Source of the DNA: Xenorhabdus beddingii
GTDB taxonomy: Bacteria; Pseudomonadota; Gammaproteobacteria; Enterobacterales; Enterobacteriaceae
DNA: 64,000 nucleotides
Reading direction: 5' to 3'
Assembly: GCF_002127545.1 (NCBI RefSeq)
Contig: NZ_MUBK01000022.1
Location: 1-64,000 of the forward strand
The position numbers were made by a program, and so were the translations under genes. The notes below the pieces were generated by a model, which was not told the origin of the DNA, did not search any database, and saw only the letters and a program-made list of their open reading frames with translations. How positions within the stretch are numbered: the stretch's first letter is position 1; the number at the start of each line of letters is the position of its first letter. Shown piece after piece: positions 47,118-57,101 of this stretch.

Positions 47118-47293
47118 TTAAGGAACTGCCTCGCAATCAAGATATCCTAGCCTATTGTGGTGGGCGATATTGCGTGCTTTCTATTCAGGCAGTTTCATTA
47201 CTGCGATCCAAAGGATTCAAAGCCCAGCGCCTTGAGGATGGATTCTCAGGATGGCGGGCAGCAGGTTTGCGTGTGGAGGCTTCAAGACGCTGA
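47108..47293 (+). pseudogene. Rhodanese-domain remnant (probably from an ArsR-rhodanese regulator)
   Basis: The plus strand reads HYLKELPRNQDILAYCGGRY, CVLSIQAVSLLRSKGFKAQR and LEDGFSGWRAAGLRVE before a TGA. The YC-x3-YCVLS active-site loop and the RLEDGFxxWRAAGLxVE end are typical of rhodanese domains fused to ArsR-type regulators. There is no start codon or N-terminal DNA-binding part, so it is a fragment lying back to back with the MFS fragment. Confidence 0.65.
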
Positions 47294-47425
47294 TTTCCAT
47301 CCGTTATAGTGCAATTCATACGGACTTCCGCCGACTGTGTCTTTTCGGAACAGGGCATTCGATGCATTAATGCCCGACAGTGAGTGAATCAGAAAAGATG
47401 GAAAAAATTTATTTTAAACAAAAGA

Positions 47426-47453
47426 AAAAACCCCGTTCATAAGAACGGGGTTT
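47426..47453 (-). terminator. Terminator of the tRNA-Pro gene
   Basis: On the minus strand: AAACCCCGTTC, TTAT loop, GAACGGGGTTT followed by further T residues, 9 bases beyond the tRNA CCA end. Confidence 0.88.
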
Positions 47454-47461
47454 CAGAATGC

Positions 47462-47538
47462 TGGTCGGCGAGAGAGGATTCGAACCTCCGACCCACTGGT
47501 CCCAAACCAGTTGCGCTACCAAGCTGCGCTACTCGCCG
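47462..47538 (-). tRNA. proM: tRNA-Pro (anticodon UGG)
   Basis: A full cloverleaf on the minus strand, starting CGGCGAGTAGCGCAGC and ending CTCTCGCCGACCA, with the CCA encoded. The anticodon arm is ACTGG-TTTGGGA-CCAGT, so the anticodon is UGG. GGTTCGAATCC forms the T arm. It appears to match E. coli proM base for base from memory, although in E. coli the tRNA next to dppA is the CGG isoacceptor proK. Its 3' end faces the block of gene fragments. Confidence 0.97.
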
Positions 47539-47665
47539 AAAACGAAGCGCATCTTACTGCCAGCGCTGCAAACCGTCAATACCTTTTTAAAAATACGTGG
47601 TTATTTGCTGATAATTCAGCCAAAATACGCGCATTGCTACCTCTTTGTCACATATTGCAGAGATT

Positions 47666-47695
47666 AAAAAGCCCCGCTTGGGTTAGCGAGGCTTT
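47666..47695 (-). terminator. Terminator after glyS
   Basis: On the minus strand AAAGCCTCGCT, loop AACCCA, AGCGGGGCTTTTT, 20-50 bases after the glyS stop. Confidence 0.85.
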
Positions 47696-47715
47696 GGGTT
47701 TAGTTCATTTAAATA

Positions 47716-49785
47716 TTACTGCAGCAGTGAGATATCCGCGACGCGCAAGAATAGTTCACGCAGTTCGCTTAACAGCGTCAGGCGATTGATTCTGACCTGG
47801 CTGTCTTCATCCATCACCATTACGTTGTCGAAGAACGCATCCACCACTTCACGCAGGGAAGCCAATTCCACCAGCGCATCCTGATAGTTGCCTTCGGCAA
47901 ACAAAGGAGCCAGTTTTTCTTTCAACACCACAAGATGTGTCGCCAGTTGGATCTCTTCTGCCGCTTTCAATACGGAAGCCAGAACTGCGTCATTCAGCTT
48001 CTCTTCTGATTTTGCCAGAATGTTGGAAACACGTTTGTTGGCTGCCGCAAGGGAAACCGCTTCATCCAAGGTGCGGAAATGCGTTACGGCTTTCATGCGG
48101 GCGTCAAAATCTGCCGGCTGGGTCGGACGACGCGCCAGTACCGCCTGAATGGTATCAACGCTGTAACCCTGCTCTTGATACCAAGTGCGGAAACGACCGA
48201 GCATAAACTCAACCACATCATCCACAACTTTTTCGTTGGTCAGCTTGTCACCGTACAGACGGACGGCTTCTTCTGCCAGAGTCTGGAGGTCAAGGGGCAG
48301 TTTTTTCTCAACGATAATGCGCAGAGCACCCAGTGCCGCACGACGCAGCGCAAACGGGTCTTTATCCCCTTTCGGATGCTGGCCAATGCCGAAAATCCCG
48401 GCCAACGTATCCATCTTATCGGCAATCGCGACAGCACAAGAAACACCGCTGGATGGCAATTCATCACCAGAGAAACGAGGCTGGTACTGTTCGTTCAGCG
48501 CCAGTGCCACATCTTCAGCTTCACCATCATGGCGGGCATAGTGCATTCCCATCACGCCCTGCGTATCGGTGAATTCGAACACCATGTTGGTCATCAGGTC
48601 ACATTTAGACAATAAGCCCGCACGAGTCGCATGATTGACATCGGCACCGATTTTTTCTGCAATCCAACCCGCCAGAGCCTGAATGCGATCCGTTTTGTCA
48701 CGCAGCGTACCCAGTTGTTTCTGGAACAGGACGGTTTCCAAACGAGGCAAGTTATCTTCCAGACGTTGTTTACGGTCAGTCTTGAAGAAGAATTCCGCGT
48801 CTGCCAGACGTGGGCGAACCACTTTTTCGTTGCCTGAAATAATTTGCTGAGGATCAGAAGATTCAATATTGGTGACAAAAATAAAGTTTGCCATCAATTT
48901 GCCAGCCTGGTCGTAAACCGGGAAATATTTCTGGTCGCCTTTCATGGTGTAAACCAGTGCCTCAGCGGGAACTTCGAGGAATTTTTCTTCGAATTTCGCG
49001 GTCAGTACCACCGGCCACTCCACCAGAGAAGTCACTTCTTCCAGCAAACTGTCGCTCAGATCGGCTATACCACCAAGCTGCATTGCAGCCTGTTCTGCAT
49101 CACGCTTGATCATCGCCTTACGGGTTGCGTAATCTGCGATAACACGACCCCGCTCCTGCAAAATGGCAGGATACTGTTCTGCATTCTCAATGGTAAATTC
49201 CGCTTCACCCATAAAACGGTGACCACGAATAATGCGATCCGATTTGATCCCCAGAACTTCACCTTCAATCACTTCACTGCCCAGCAGTAGAGTGACCGTA
49301 TGTACCGGACGCACAAATTGGGTTTCTTTATCACCCCAACGCATTAATTTAGGGATCGGCAGTTTACCCAGAGAACCGCTCACCATCTCCGCCAGCAATT
49401 CTTTTGCTTCACGGCCTTTAACCTGAGCACGATAGAGCAGCCATTCCCCTTTGTCCGTGACCATGCGTTCAGCCTGATCAACGGTGATACCACAACCACG
49501 CGCCCAACCTTCCGCCGCTTTGGTGGGTTTGCCTTGTGCATCGAATGCCTGAGCAATGGCTGGGCCACGTTTTTCAACTTCGCGATCAGCCTGTGCCGCA
49601 GCGAGATTTTCCACTTTCAACGCCAAACGACGAGGAGCAGCAAACCAGCTAACTTCACCATGACCCAGATTGGCGTTTTTCAGTTCTGTGTCAAAATTGG
49701 CCGCAAAAGATTCAGCCAGTGAACGCAGCGCCTTTGGTGGCAGCTCTTCTGTGCCGATTTCCACAAGGAAAGTCTGTTGAGTCAT
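47716..49785 (-). CDS. glyS: Glycine-tRNA ligase beta subunit
   Basis: 689 residues, the family length. It begins [26 protein letters not shown] and includes [16 protein letters not shown], the B3/B4-like and HD-like regions ([37 protein letters not shown]) and the C-terminal DALR anticodon-binding domain ([36 protein letters not shown]). It is needed with GlyQ for glycine charging. It follows glyQ by 9 bases in a two-gene operon. Confidence 0.98.
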   Translation of the reverse strand: MTQQTFLVEIGTEELPPKALRSLAESFAANFDTELKNANLGHGEVSWFAAPRRLALKVENLAAAQADREVEKRGPAIAQAFDAQGKPTKAAEGWARGCGITVDQAERMVTDKGEWLLYRAQVKGREAKELLAEMVSGSLGKLPIPKLMRWGDKETQFVRPVHTVTLLLGSEVIEGEVLGIKSDRIIRGHRFMGEAEFTIENAEQYPAILQERGRVIADYATRKAMIKRDAEQAAMQLGGIADLSDSLLEEVTSLVEWPVVLTAKFEEKFLEVPAEALVYTMKGDQKYFPVYDQAGKLMANFIFVTNIESSDPQQIISGNEKVVRPRLADAEFFFKTDRKQRLEDNLPRLETVLFQKQLGTLRDKTDRIQALAGWIAEKIGADVNHATRAGLLSKCDLMTNMVFEFTDTQGVMGMHYARHDGEAEDVALALNEQYQPRFSGDELPSSGVSCAVAIADKMDTLAGIFGIGQHPKGDKDPFALRRAALGALRIIVEKKLPLDLQTLAEEAVRLYGDKLTNEKVVDDVVEFMLGRFRTWYQEQGYSVDTIQAVLARRPTQPADFDARMKAVTHFRTLDEAVSLAAANKRVSNILAKSEEKLNDAVLASVLKAAEEIQLATHLVVLKEKLAPLFAEGNYQDALVELASLREVVDAFFDNVMVMDEDSQVRINRLTLLSELRELFLRVADISLLQ

Positions 49786-49794
49786 GACGGCCTC

Positions 49795-50715
49795 TCAGTT
49801 CTTATTACAAGTCTTGTTACACATAGGGAAGCCAAGTGCCTCGCGGGAGGCATAATAAGCCTCAGCAACTGCTTTGGTCAGGGTACGGATACGCAGGATA
49901 TAGCGCTGACGTTCAGTCACGGAAATGGCTTTGCGGGCATCCAGCAAGTTGAAGGTATGACCCGCTTTCAGAATGCGCTCATACGCTGGCAGTGGCAGCG
50001 GGGTTTCCAGCGCCAGTAATTCCTGTGCTTCTTTTTCGTATTGTTCAAAGCAGGTAAACAGGAAATCGACATCAGCGTGTTCGAAGTTGTAAGTTGACTG
50101 CTCAACCTCGTTTTGATGGTAAATGTCGCCATAAGTGGTTTTACCCAGCGGGCCATCGCTCCATACCAGATCGTAAACGCTGTCTACGCCCTGAATGTAC
50201 ATCGCCAGACGTTCCAGACCGTAAGTAATCTCGCCCGTCACGGGTTTACACTCAAGCCCCCCCACCTGCTGGAAGTAAGTAAACTGTGTCACTTCCATGC
50301 CGTTCAGCCAGACTTCCCAGCCCAGACCCCAGGCACCCAAGGTTGGGTTTTCCCAGTTATCCTCAACAAAACGGATATCGTGAACGGTAGGATCAAGCCC
50401 CAACTCTTTCAAAGAACCCAGATAGAGTTCCTGTATATTTTCCGGAGATGGCTTAATGATGACCTGAAATTGATAGTAGTGCTGGAGCCGGTTAGGGTTT
50501 TCGCCATAACGGCCGTCAGTCGGACGACGGGAAGGTTGCACATACGCTGCTGCAATAGGCTCTGGCCCCAAAGCACGCAGACAGGTCATAGGATGAGAAG
50601 TTCCTGCGCCGACTTCCATATCCAGTGGTTGGACAATGGTGCAGCCTTGACGCGCCCAATAATCCTGTAGTGTCAGGATGATCCCCTGAAAGGTTTTGGT
50701 ATCAAACTTTTGCAT
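49795..50715 (-). CDS. glyQ: Glycine-tRNA ligase alpha subunit
   Basis: 306 residues from [20 protein letters not shown], as in E. coli (303). The class II catalytic core is clear: [58 protein letters not shown], and [25 protein letters not shown] longer frame upstream (from 50805) is non-coding leader. It pairs with GlyS. Confidence 0.98.
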   Translation of the reverse strand: MQKFDTKTFQGIILTLQDYWARQGCTIVQPLDMEVGAGTSHPMTCLRALGPEPIAAAYVQPSRRPTDGRYGENPNRLQHYYQFQVIIKPSPENIQELYLGSLKELGLDPTVHDIRFVEDNWENPTLGAWGLGWEVWLNGMEVTQFTYFQQVGGLECKPVTGEITYGLERLAMYIQGVDSVYDLVWSDGPLGKTTYGDIYHQNEVEQSTYNFEHADVDFLFTCFEQYEKEAQELLALETPLPLPAYERILKAGHTFNLLDARKAISVTERQRYILRIRTLTKAVAEAYYASREALGFPMCNKTCNKN

Positions 50716-50909
50716 GTTGAATCCGCACGCGATAGATGTGAATTTAAACGAAAGAGGGCAGTATACCCTTTGACCGTAAGATATACAGCACTGATCTCCT
50801 CTCAATTTTGCCGCAGTATCAAAAAATCTTATTCAAGCCTCTTTACTTGTATGTTTATACAGCTAATATTGGTGTAATTATTAATCACCACCTGAGGGAA
50901 GTTCGATTC

Positions 50910-51473
50910 ATGAACAAGGAAATGGCTCGCTGTGGTTGGGTGACCCCCGATCCTGATTATCTGGCTTATCACGACAATGAATGGGGCACTCCACTGAAAG
51001 ATAGCCGAAAACTTTTTGAACTGATTTGTCTGGAAGGACAACAGGCGGGTTTATCTTGGTTCACTATCCTGAAAAAGCGGGAAGGTTATAGAAAATATTT
51101 CCATCAGTTTGACCCGGTTAAAATAGCCAAAATGGATGATACCGATGTTGAGCGGCTGATGAAAGAACCGGCCATCGTGCGCAATCGGGCCAAAATCAAT
51201 GCGATTATCCATAATGCCCGTGCTTATCTGCAAATGGCCGGACAAGGTGAAGATTTCAGCGCTTTTATCTGGCATTTCGTGGATCACTCTCCACAGATTA
51301 ATGACTGGCAAGACTCGTCAGAAGTTCCTGTTACAACATCAACGTCTGATGCACTTTCAAAAGCGCTGAAGAAACGAGGATTTAAATTTATCGGTAGCAC
51401 GACCTGCTATGCTTTTATGCAGGCAGCAGGTCTGGTAAACGATCACCTTGTCAGTTGCCTGTGCCGGAAATAA
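50910..51473 (+). CDS. tag: DNA-3-methyladenine glycosylase I
   Basis: 187 residues starting MNKEMARCGWVTPDPDYLAYHDNEWGTP, with the zinc-binding Cys8 and His and, at the end, AGLVNDHLVSCLC. The 3-methyladenine pocket segment ELICLEGQQAGLSWFTILKKRE is conserved. It removes 3-methyladenine from alkylated DNA. GAGGGAAG precedes the chosen ATG; the longer frame starting at 50808 is unlikely. It is divergent from glyQ. Confidence 0.96.
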   Translation: MNKEMARCGWVTPDPDYLAYHDNEWGTPLKDSRKLFELICLEGQQAGLSWFTILKKREGYRKYFHQFDPVKIAKMDDTDVERLMKEPAIVRNRAKINAIIHNARAYLQMAGQGEDFSAFIWHFVDHSPQINDWQDSSEVPVTTSTSDALSKALKKRGFKFIGSTTCYAFMQAAGLVNDHLVSCLCRK

Positions 51474-51599
51474 AGTTTTTATCTCAGAAATCAGTTTTTA
51501 TTTTGCAACTCAGTGAATCCCCATTATTCCCATTGCGCCCCAGTAGGGGTGCGGGGTATGGTGTATTCCTCTCATACAAAAACAGACGCAAACATCGTT

Positions 51600-52856
51600 A
51601 TGAAATTTTCGCAATTCGGAAACAAATTTACGCAAGATTCAGGAATTACCCGTCTGATGAATGATCTGAACCAAGGTCTGAGAACACCTGGTGCGATTAT
51701 GCTAGGTGGGGGTAATCCAGCCCATATTCCTGAAATGGATGAGTATTTCCAACAAATATTGACTGAAATGGCGTCAAGCGGTCAATTGAGCGAGACGCTA
51801 TGCAACTATGACGGGCCACAAGGGAAAAATACCCTGATAACCGCTCTGGCACTGGAGTTACAGGAAAAGCTCGGCTGGGAGATCCATCCACAAAATATTG
51901 CCCTGACTAACGGCAGCCAAAGTGCCTTTTTCTATCTGTTCAACTTATTGGCTGGTCGCTCTGAAGACGGCTCAATGAAGCGTGTTTTGTTTCCTCTTGC
52001 GCCAGAGTATATCGGCTATTCTGATTCGGGTTTGGATGAAGGGTTATTTGTCGCCAATAAACCGAATATAGAATTGCTACCCAATGGGCAATTCAAATAT
52101 CACGTTGATTTTGACCACCTCAATATTTCTGAAGATATCAACCTGATTTGTGTCTCCCGCCCGACGAACCCAACAGGCAATGTGATCACCGACGAAGAAT
52201 TACTGCGTTTGGATGGTCTGGCTCAACAGCATCAGATCCCTTTGCTGATCGACAATGCCTACGGAGTGCCATTCCCCGGCATTATTTTCAGTGAAGCCAC
52301 CCCACTGTGGAACCCGAATATCATTCTGTGCATGAGCCTGTCTAAACTTGGCCTGCCGGGTTCCCGTTGCGGGATTATCATCGCCAATGAAAAAATAATA
52401 AGTGCAATCAGCAACATGAATGGCATCATCAGTCTGGCTCCGGGAGGTGTCGGGCCGGCTATCGCACTGGAAATGATTAGGCGTAATGATCTGTTCCGAC
52501 TCTCGCAAAATGTTATTCAGCCGTTTTATAAGCAACGGGTAGACAACGTGATTAAGATCATTCGTCGCCATATATCGGAAGATCGCTGCCTGATCCATAA
52601 ACCGGAAGGAGCAATATTCCTTTGGCTCTGGTTCAAGAACCTGCCAATTACGACGGAAGTGCTTTATCAGCGGCTGAAAAAACGGAAAGTGCTGATGGTG
52701 CCGGGTCATTTCTTCTTTCCGGGGCTGGAACAGCATTGGCCTCATGCCCATCAATGTATGCGCATGAACTATGTCCCTGACATTGAAAAGATCGAAGAAG
52801 GCATTCGTATTCTGTCCGAAGAGATTGAGATAGCACATAGAGAAGCTGGGCGCTGA
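51600..52856 (+). CDS. avtA: Valine-pyruvate aminotransferase AvtA
   Basis: 418 residues from MKFSQFGNKFTQDSGI, matching E. coli AvtA throughout: GAIMLGGGNPAHIPEMDEYF, LTNGSQSAFFYLFNLLAGR, VSRPTNPTGNVITDEE, IDNAYGVPFPGIIFSEA, and the PLP lysine in CMSLSKLGLPGSRCGIII. It makes alanine or valine from pyruvate or ketoisovalerate. A longer frame from 51513 is not needed. Confidence 0.97.
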   Translation: MKFSQFGNKFTQDSGITRLMNDLNQGLRTPGAIMLGGGNPAHIPEMDEYFQQILTEMASSGQLSETLCNYDGPQGKNTLITALALELQEKLGWEIHPQNIALTNGSQSAFFYLFNLLAGRSEDGSMKRVLFPLAPEYIGYSDSGLDEGLFVANKPNIELLPNGQFKYHVDFDHLNISEDINLICVSRPTNPTGNVITDEELLRLDGLAQQHQIPLLIDNAYGVPFPGIIFSEATPLWNPNIILCMSLSKLGLPGSRCGIIIANEKIISAISNMNGIISLAPGGVGPAIALEMIRRNDLFRLSQNVIQPFYKQRVDNVIKIIRRHISEDRCLIHKPEGAIFLWLWFKNLPITTEVLYQRLKKRKVLMVPGHFFFPGLEQHWPHAHQCMRMNYVPDIEKIEEGIRILSEEIEIAHREAGR

Positions 52857-52883
52857 GTGGTGCGGCAAGCAGCCATCATCACA

Positions 52884-52920
52884 ATAAAAAAAAGCTCCCT
52901 CATTTAGGGGGGAGGGAGCA
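52884..52920 (-). terminator. Minus-strand intrinsic terminator between yidE and avtA
   Basis: On the minus strand GCTCCCTC, an 11-base loop or so, GAGGGAGC, then eight T residues (the A-run at 52886-52893). It closes transcription coming from the yidE side, 300 bases beyond the yidE stop; on the plus strand the stem also sits 37 bases after avtA but without a T-run. Confidence 0.75.
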
Positions 52921-53219
52921 AGATGATAACGAGGACTTTTACCTGCGAACAGGACAGTAGTTATTAGAATCCAAAAAGAATTCTTCACACACACGATAGG
53001 AAAGGAAAACAATCCCTGTTTATACTCCTTCCCTTAACTGAGTCTATTTAACCAGAAAAATACTTATATAATAGCTTGAATAAGCAGGAATTTTTTACTT
53101 TAACTTGCCTCTACTATCTCAAATTAAGGTCAAATTTGGATGATTGGGCTATATTATGTGATCTAAAGCACATTTAATGAATTAAATAAGCCGACTTAAT
53201 CCGTTGGTATTGATCTGAA
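52921..53219. other. Gene-free spacer downstream of yidE and avtA, with a CRP-like site
   Basis: About 300 bases without an ORF. TGTGATCTAAAGCACA at 53157-53172 resembles a CRP box, oddly placed between two convergent gene ends. With the T-run terminator at 52884-52920 it could bound a minus-strand small RNA. No known sRNA sequence was recognised. Confidence 0.4.
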
Positions 53220-54878
53220 TCATAGCGCCCAGAAAATAACGGCCAAAATCTGGGGAGACATAATCCTCAAAAACATCGCCAGTGGATAAACCGTCGCATA
53301 CGACAGTGCCGCTGCCCCGCTGGTACTATGAATGGCGTTAGCAAAGGCCAGAGCCGGAGGATCCGTCATCGCACCCGCCAACATCCCACACAGGCTAAGA
53401 TAATTCATTTTGGCAACAAAGCGAGCCAGCAAACTCACCATCAACAGGGGAACTATCGTGATCAATGCGCCATAGCCTATCCACGCCAACCCTTCTCCAT
53501 GCACCAGTGTATTAATGAAATTGCCACCCGATTTCAGCCCGACAACCGCAAGAAACATGACAATCCCCAATTCACGCAGTGCCAGATTCGCACTGGGTGG
53601 CATAAACCAATAAAGTTTACCTATCGTGCCAATGCGACCCAAAATCAGCGCAATCACCAAAGGGCCACCCGCCAGCCCAAGGCGTAAGGCCGCAGGAAAA
53701 CCAGGGATAAACAGCGGAATGGAACCCAGCAAAATCCCCAACCCGATGCCAATAAAGACGGGGAGCATCTGAACTTGCTGGAGTTTTTGCTGTGAGTTAC
53801 CCAACAGCTTTGTGACAGCTTCTACGGATTCAGGACGCCCAACAATATTCAGGATATCACCAAACTGTAAGCCGGCATTATTACTGGCAACCAGTTCAAT
53901 TCCGGCACGATTGAGCCGCGTAACGACAACATCGTATTTCTGTTTTAGGTTGAGCGACCCAATTCGCTGGCTCAGTACCTCATCATTGGTCACCACCACT
54001 CTGACCGATTGAAGAATACTGTTTGAAGTGGACAACGAGACATCAACTTCCTCCCCAATCACCAACCGGACTTGGTTCAATGCTTCCCGTTGCCCCACCA
54101 GATAAAGCAAATCTCCATTCTGGATCACGGTAGTTGGCTGGGGCACCATCAATAATTCAGCTCGTTTCAAACGGGAGCACACAACTTCATCACCGTTTAG
54201 CAAGGGAATATCCTGCATCATTAACCCATGCAAATTCGGATTACGCACCGCAATATTCATTGTCTGGAGCATTTCCCGATGATGATGGTTTTGGCTATCA
54301 AATGCCTTGGCTTCCCGTTCAACACTCACTCTGAAAAGAAGGCGCACCAGCCACATGACCAACAAAATACCGCAAATCCCCATGGGGTAAGCCATGGCGT
54401 ATCCCATGCCCATTTGACTGACAAGTGCAGATTCCGAACCCAGATCCATCAGAATTTGCTGACCCGCGCCCAGCGATGGCGTATTTGTCACTGCGCCGGA
54501 AAATATGCCCAAAATAATCGGTAAGGGAACATCAAACAATTTATGAATAATCGCCGCGACCAAGCCGCCAATAATGATAATCAGTACCGCAAAACCATTT
54601 AATTTAAGGCCAGAAACCCGTAGGGAAGAAAAGAACCCAGGCCCGACTTGGATGCCAATAGTATAAACAAATAGAATTAAGCCAAATTCCTGAATAAAAT
54701 GCAGCATGTCATTACTGAGAGACAGCGAATAGGTCTGGGCGAAATGGCCGACAATAATGCCGCCAAACAAAACACCCCCAATCCCAAGACCAATACCATA
54801 TATTCGCCAGTTACCTATCCACAACCCCAATGTGGCAGCCAGTGCCAACAAGCTCATTGTCAGTGCAATATCACTCAT
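53220..54878 (-). CDS. yidE: Putative transporter YidE (AspT/YidE/YbjL antiporter family)
   Basis: 552 residues following E. coli YidE: two blocks of about five to six membrane helices ([46 protein letters not shown]; second copy [18 protein letters not shown]) flanking two cytoplasmic TrkA-C domains (about 190-360, e.g. [42 protein letters not shown]). The substrate is unknown; AspT relatives exchange aspartate for alanine. Confidence 0.96.
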   Translation of the reverse strand: MSDIALTMSLLALAATLGLWIGNWRIYGIGLGIGGVLFGGIIVGHFAQTYSLSLSNDMLHFIQEFGLILFVYTIGIQVGPGFFSSLRVSGLKLNGFAVLIIIIGGLVAAIIHKLFDVPLPIILGIFSGAVTNTPSLGAGQQILMDLGSESALVSQMGMGYAMAYPMGICGILLVMWLVRLLFRVSVEREAKAFDSQNHHHREMLQTMNIAVRNPNLHGLMMQDIPLLNGDEVVCSRLKRAELLMVPQPTTVIQNGDLLYLVGQREALNQVRLVIGEEVDVSLSTSNSILQSVRVVVTNDEVLSQRIGSLNLKQKYDVVVTRLNRAGIELVASNNAGLQFGDILNIVGRPESVEAVTKLLGNSQQKLQQVQMLPVFIGIGLGILLGSIPLFIPGFPAALRLGLAGGPLVIALILGRIGTIGKLYWFMPPSANLALRELGIVMFLAVVGLKSGGNFINTLVHGEGLAWIGYGALITIVPLLMVSLLARFVAKMNYLSLCGMLAGAMTDPPALAFANAIHSTSGAAALSYATVYPLAMFLRIMSPQILAVIFWAL

Positions 54879-55297
54879 GACCCGCTTCCTTTAATAAAGT
54901 TAACAAGTTGGGAGATTGTCTTTTTTCCCCCTATATGCTTCATAAATACCAACATCCCCCATGAAATGTTGGCATGAATTAGCAATAAGATATGTGTCTT
55001 AAACCACATATTGCGCGCTTTTCCCATTTTTATGGGTCGCATTTTATTCAGGGCAATTTTTTATTTTCCAATGGAAAATTTACACTTCACGATTTAATAA
55101 ACATTAGGTTGAATGCTCTTTTTATTATTTAATTTAACGATGAATGCTATAGCAAACTGGATATTACCTGACTATAGTAAATAGTATTAGGAGGTAAACA
55201 GTATTCAAGGTTTATCTTCATGCTTTGGAAAGAGTGGCGTTAAAGAGCAAATAATATCTGAACATTGGCAAATTAACTCATTGAGATCATGGAAACG
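54879..55297. promoter_or_regulatory. Divergent spacer between yidE and yidQ with an ATATGTG dyad
   Basis: About 420 bases of AT-rich DNA between divergent genes. The only notable element is the perfect dyad ATATGTG-N8-CACATAT at 54990-55011, whose TGTG-N8-CACA core has the shape of a CRP box, 112 bases upstream of the yidE ATG. No other feature seen. Confidence 0.45.
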
Positions 55298-55669
55298 ATG
55301 AAAAACCGTAAGATGCTTCCACTATTATGCACTACCTTGGGATTGTTACTTATCACAGGCTGCTCAAGCATTATGACACATAGCGGCCCCAACCAAGGTT
55401 ATTATTCTGGAGCAAAGGCCAATATTGACATGTTAAAGGATGACGAAACCGGATGGCTCATGAAACCCCTGCTTGCCATTGATCTTCCATTTTCTGCTTT
55501 TCTGGATACATTTCTAATTCCCTATGATTATGCCCGTTCCGGTCAAAATAAAGCGGAGCAATCGCCTAAGCACCGTATTGAACAACTGGAGCAAAGCCCT
55601 GCCTCCACACGGCCAGAACCAGAATCAGAACCAGAATCAGAACCAAAAATTGTGAGAAATAGCGACTGA
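55298..55669 (+). CDS. yidQ: YidQ/YceK-family lipoprotein
   Basis: 123 residues. Lipoprotein signal peptide with lipobox LITGC (Cys at 22), then SSIMTHSGPNQGYYSGAKANIDMLKDDETGW ... LLAIDLPFSAFLDTFLIPYDYAR, the YidQ/YceK family core. The C-terminal tail is extended and acidic with an ESEP repeat (PEPESEPESEPK). An in-frame ATG three codons earlier is also possible. Neighbours match the E. coli yidQ-yidR order. Function unknown. Confidence 0.88.
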   Translation: MKNRKMLPLLCTTLGLLLITGCSSIMTHSGPNQGYYSGAKANIDMLKDDETGWLMKPLLAIDLPFSAFLDTFLIPYDYARSGQNKAEQSPKHRIEQLEQSPASTRPEPESEPESEPKIVRNSD

Positions 55670-55672
55670 CGG

Positions 55673-56968
55673 TTAGGTTCTATTAATCCCAGTTTCAACC
55701 ACAAATATTTGCCGATAGCCATTGATATCACGCATAAAAGCAATATGGCGATCATCCGGTGATATCACTATCGCATCTGCGCAAGGCGCGTCATCGGTAC
55801 GTTCCGTCAAACGCTGCATTTCTCCATTCTGGCTATCGCAAAGCATGACACTATTGTCACAAACACAGGCAATAAACCGGCCACGGCTATCCCAGCTAAA
55901 TGCAGATTGTATGCTGCTATTGCTGTGGGTTATCTGCCTTGGTTCCCCCCCATTGGGTGAGATATGCCAGAGCTGGATAATTCCTGTTTCATCTTTCATC
56001 AGAAAACAGATTTTGCTGCCATCCGGTGATGACCTCAACCAATGGCGGGGCATATTCACTACGCCCGGCCAGCGTTTATCATGGGTAAAGGTCAAACGCC
56101 GCTGCTTCACTCCCGCAGGTGGTGCGGGCAATGTTGTTTCTGTTCCCGCCAGAGGTTGATTACCCGCAATCGCGTAATCACCGTCGTTTTCAGGTAAATC
56201 AACAAGATAGATTTCCGCTATTTTTTCACCATTCTCAGCACGAGTATCGCCAATAAAAGCCAGTGCCCAGCGCTGATACAGACCATTATCTTTAAGATAC
56301 CCCTGCCGCCCAATCCAACCCTCTTCATAAGCCCGGTCGATATCATCACTTCCGGGACGTGGATGCACGGTAGTCTGGCTGACAACAACGGAAAAATAGT
56401 TGCCGTCATATTCTCTCGGATGTTTTTTCGCTGACATAGTGGCTCTTAACGGAACGGCCACCGCAACATTACGTAAATCAAGAGCAGGGTCTAACTCATT
56501 CATCACATGATCGTTATAAGTGAAACTTAAACGACTGCCGTCAGGACTGAAAACGTGAACATGAGTCCCACCACGCAAAGCACCCGCAGTATAAGGAGGG
56601 GTAATGTCCAGCGCATCAATGTTAACTGCCACGTTGGGCAAGGTATCAGAGACAATCACGCCACGGCGATGGTGAAAGTCATACTGCCATTGTGCATCCG
56701 GTTTTTCCGGGCCATGAATGAAAGCATAACGAGTCGGTTCCTGAGGACTGACCGTCACTACACCGACATGGGCACCCTCCTGTGCCTGATAGATAATTTC
56801 AGTTTGTCCGTGATCAACATGAATTTTTTCTATCGTTAAGCCTGTAAAAGAGGCACCACCGGGACGAACATCGTATACCAGCCACTGGCTGTCAGGAGTC
56901 CAGATATTTATATTAGTTATCTGATGGCTACGGCTGTCGAATGTAATTTGACGTTGCTTAAAGACCAT
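55673..56968 (-). CDS. yidR: DUF3748 protein YidR (beta-propeller, TolB-like)
   Basis: 431 residues, close to E. coli YidR. It has no signal peptide. TolB-type propeller blades are visible (NINIWTPDSQWLVYDVR, HVFSPDGSRLSFTYND, HWLRSSPDGSKICFLMKDETGIIQLWHISPNGGEPRQITHS, VISPDDRHIAFMRDINGYRQIFVVE). E. coli annotates it as a DUF3748/oligogalacturonate-lyase-like protein; no substrate can be assigned. Convergent with yidQ, with three bases between the two stops. Confidence 0.92.
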   Translation of the reverse strand: MVFKQRQITFDSRSHQITNINIWTPDSQWLVYDVRPGGASFTGLTIEKIHVDHGQTEIIYQAQEGAHVGVVTVSPQEPTRYAFIHGPEKPDAQWQYDFHHRRGVIVSDTLPNVAVNIDALDITPPYTAGALRGGTHVHVFSPDGSRLSFTYNDHVMNELDPALDLRNVAVAVPLRATMSAKKHPREYDGNYFSVVVSQTTVHPRPGSDDIDRAYEEGWIGRQGYLKDNGLYQRWALAFIGDTRAENGEKIAEIYLVDLPENDGDYAIAGNQPLAGTETTLPAPPAGVKQRRLTFTHDKRWPGVVNMPRHWLRSSPDGSKICFLMKDETGIIQLWHISPNGGEPRQITHSNSSIQSAFSWDSRGRFIACVCDNSVMLCDSQNGEMQRLTERTDDAPCADAIVISPDDRHIAFMRDINGYRQIFVVETGINRT

Positions 56969-57101
56969 TTCCCTACCTTATTTTGCGAGGTTTCGGATAA
57001 TAAAAACTAATTTTATTCACCGTTGAGTAAAAAATTTCAGTCGAGTCGTTATTATTTCAACAGTACTCTTTACTTCTACGTTATTCCATTTGATTAAATT
57101 T

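Noticed and set aside
47185-47367. 60-codon minus-strand ORF in the fragment region
   Set aside because: It is the reverse of the rhodanese remnant, whose plus-strand reading gives a recognisable domain.
52920-52940. GATGATAACGAGG resembling the ompA leader just after the avtA hairpin
   Set aside because: No start codon or ompA-like coding sequence follows; judged a chance match.
52200-53012. 270-codon minus-strand ORF over avtA
   Set aside because: Antisense to a clear aminotransferase gene, with no recognisable domain or ribosome site.
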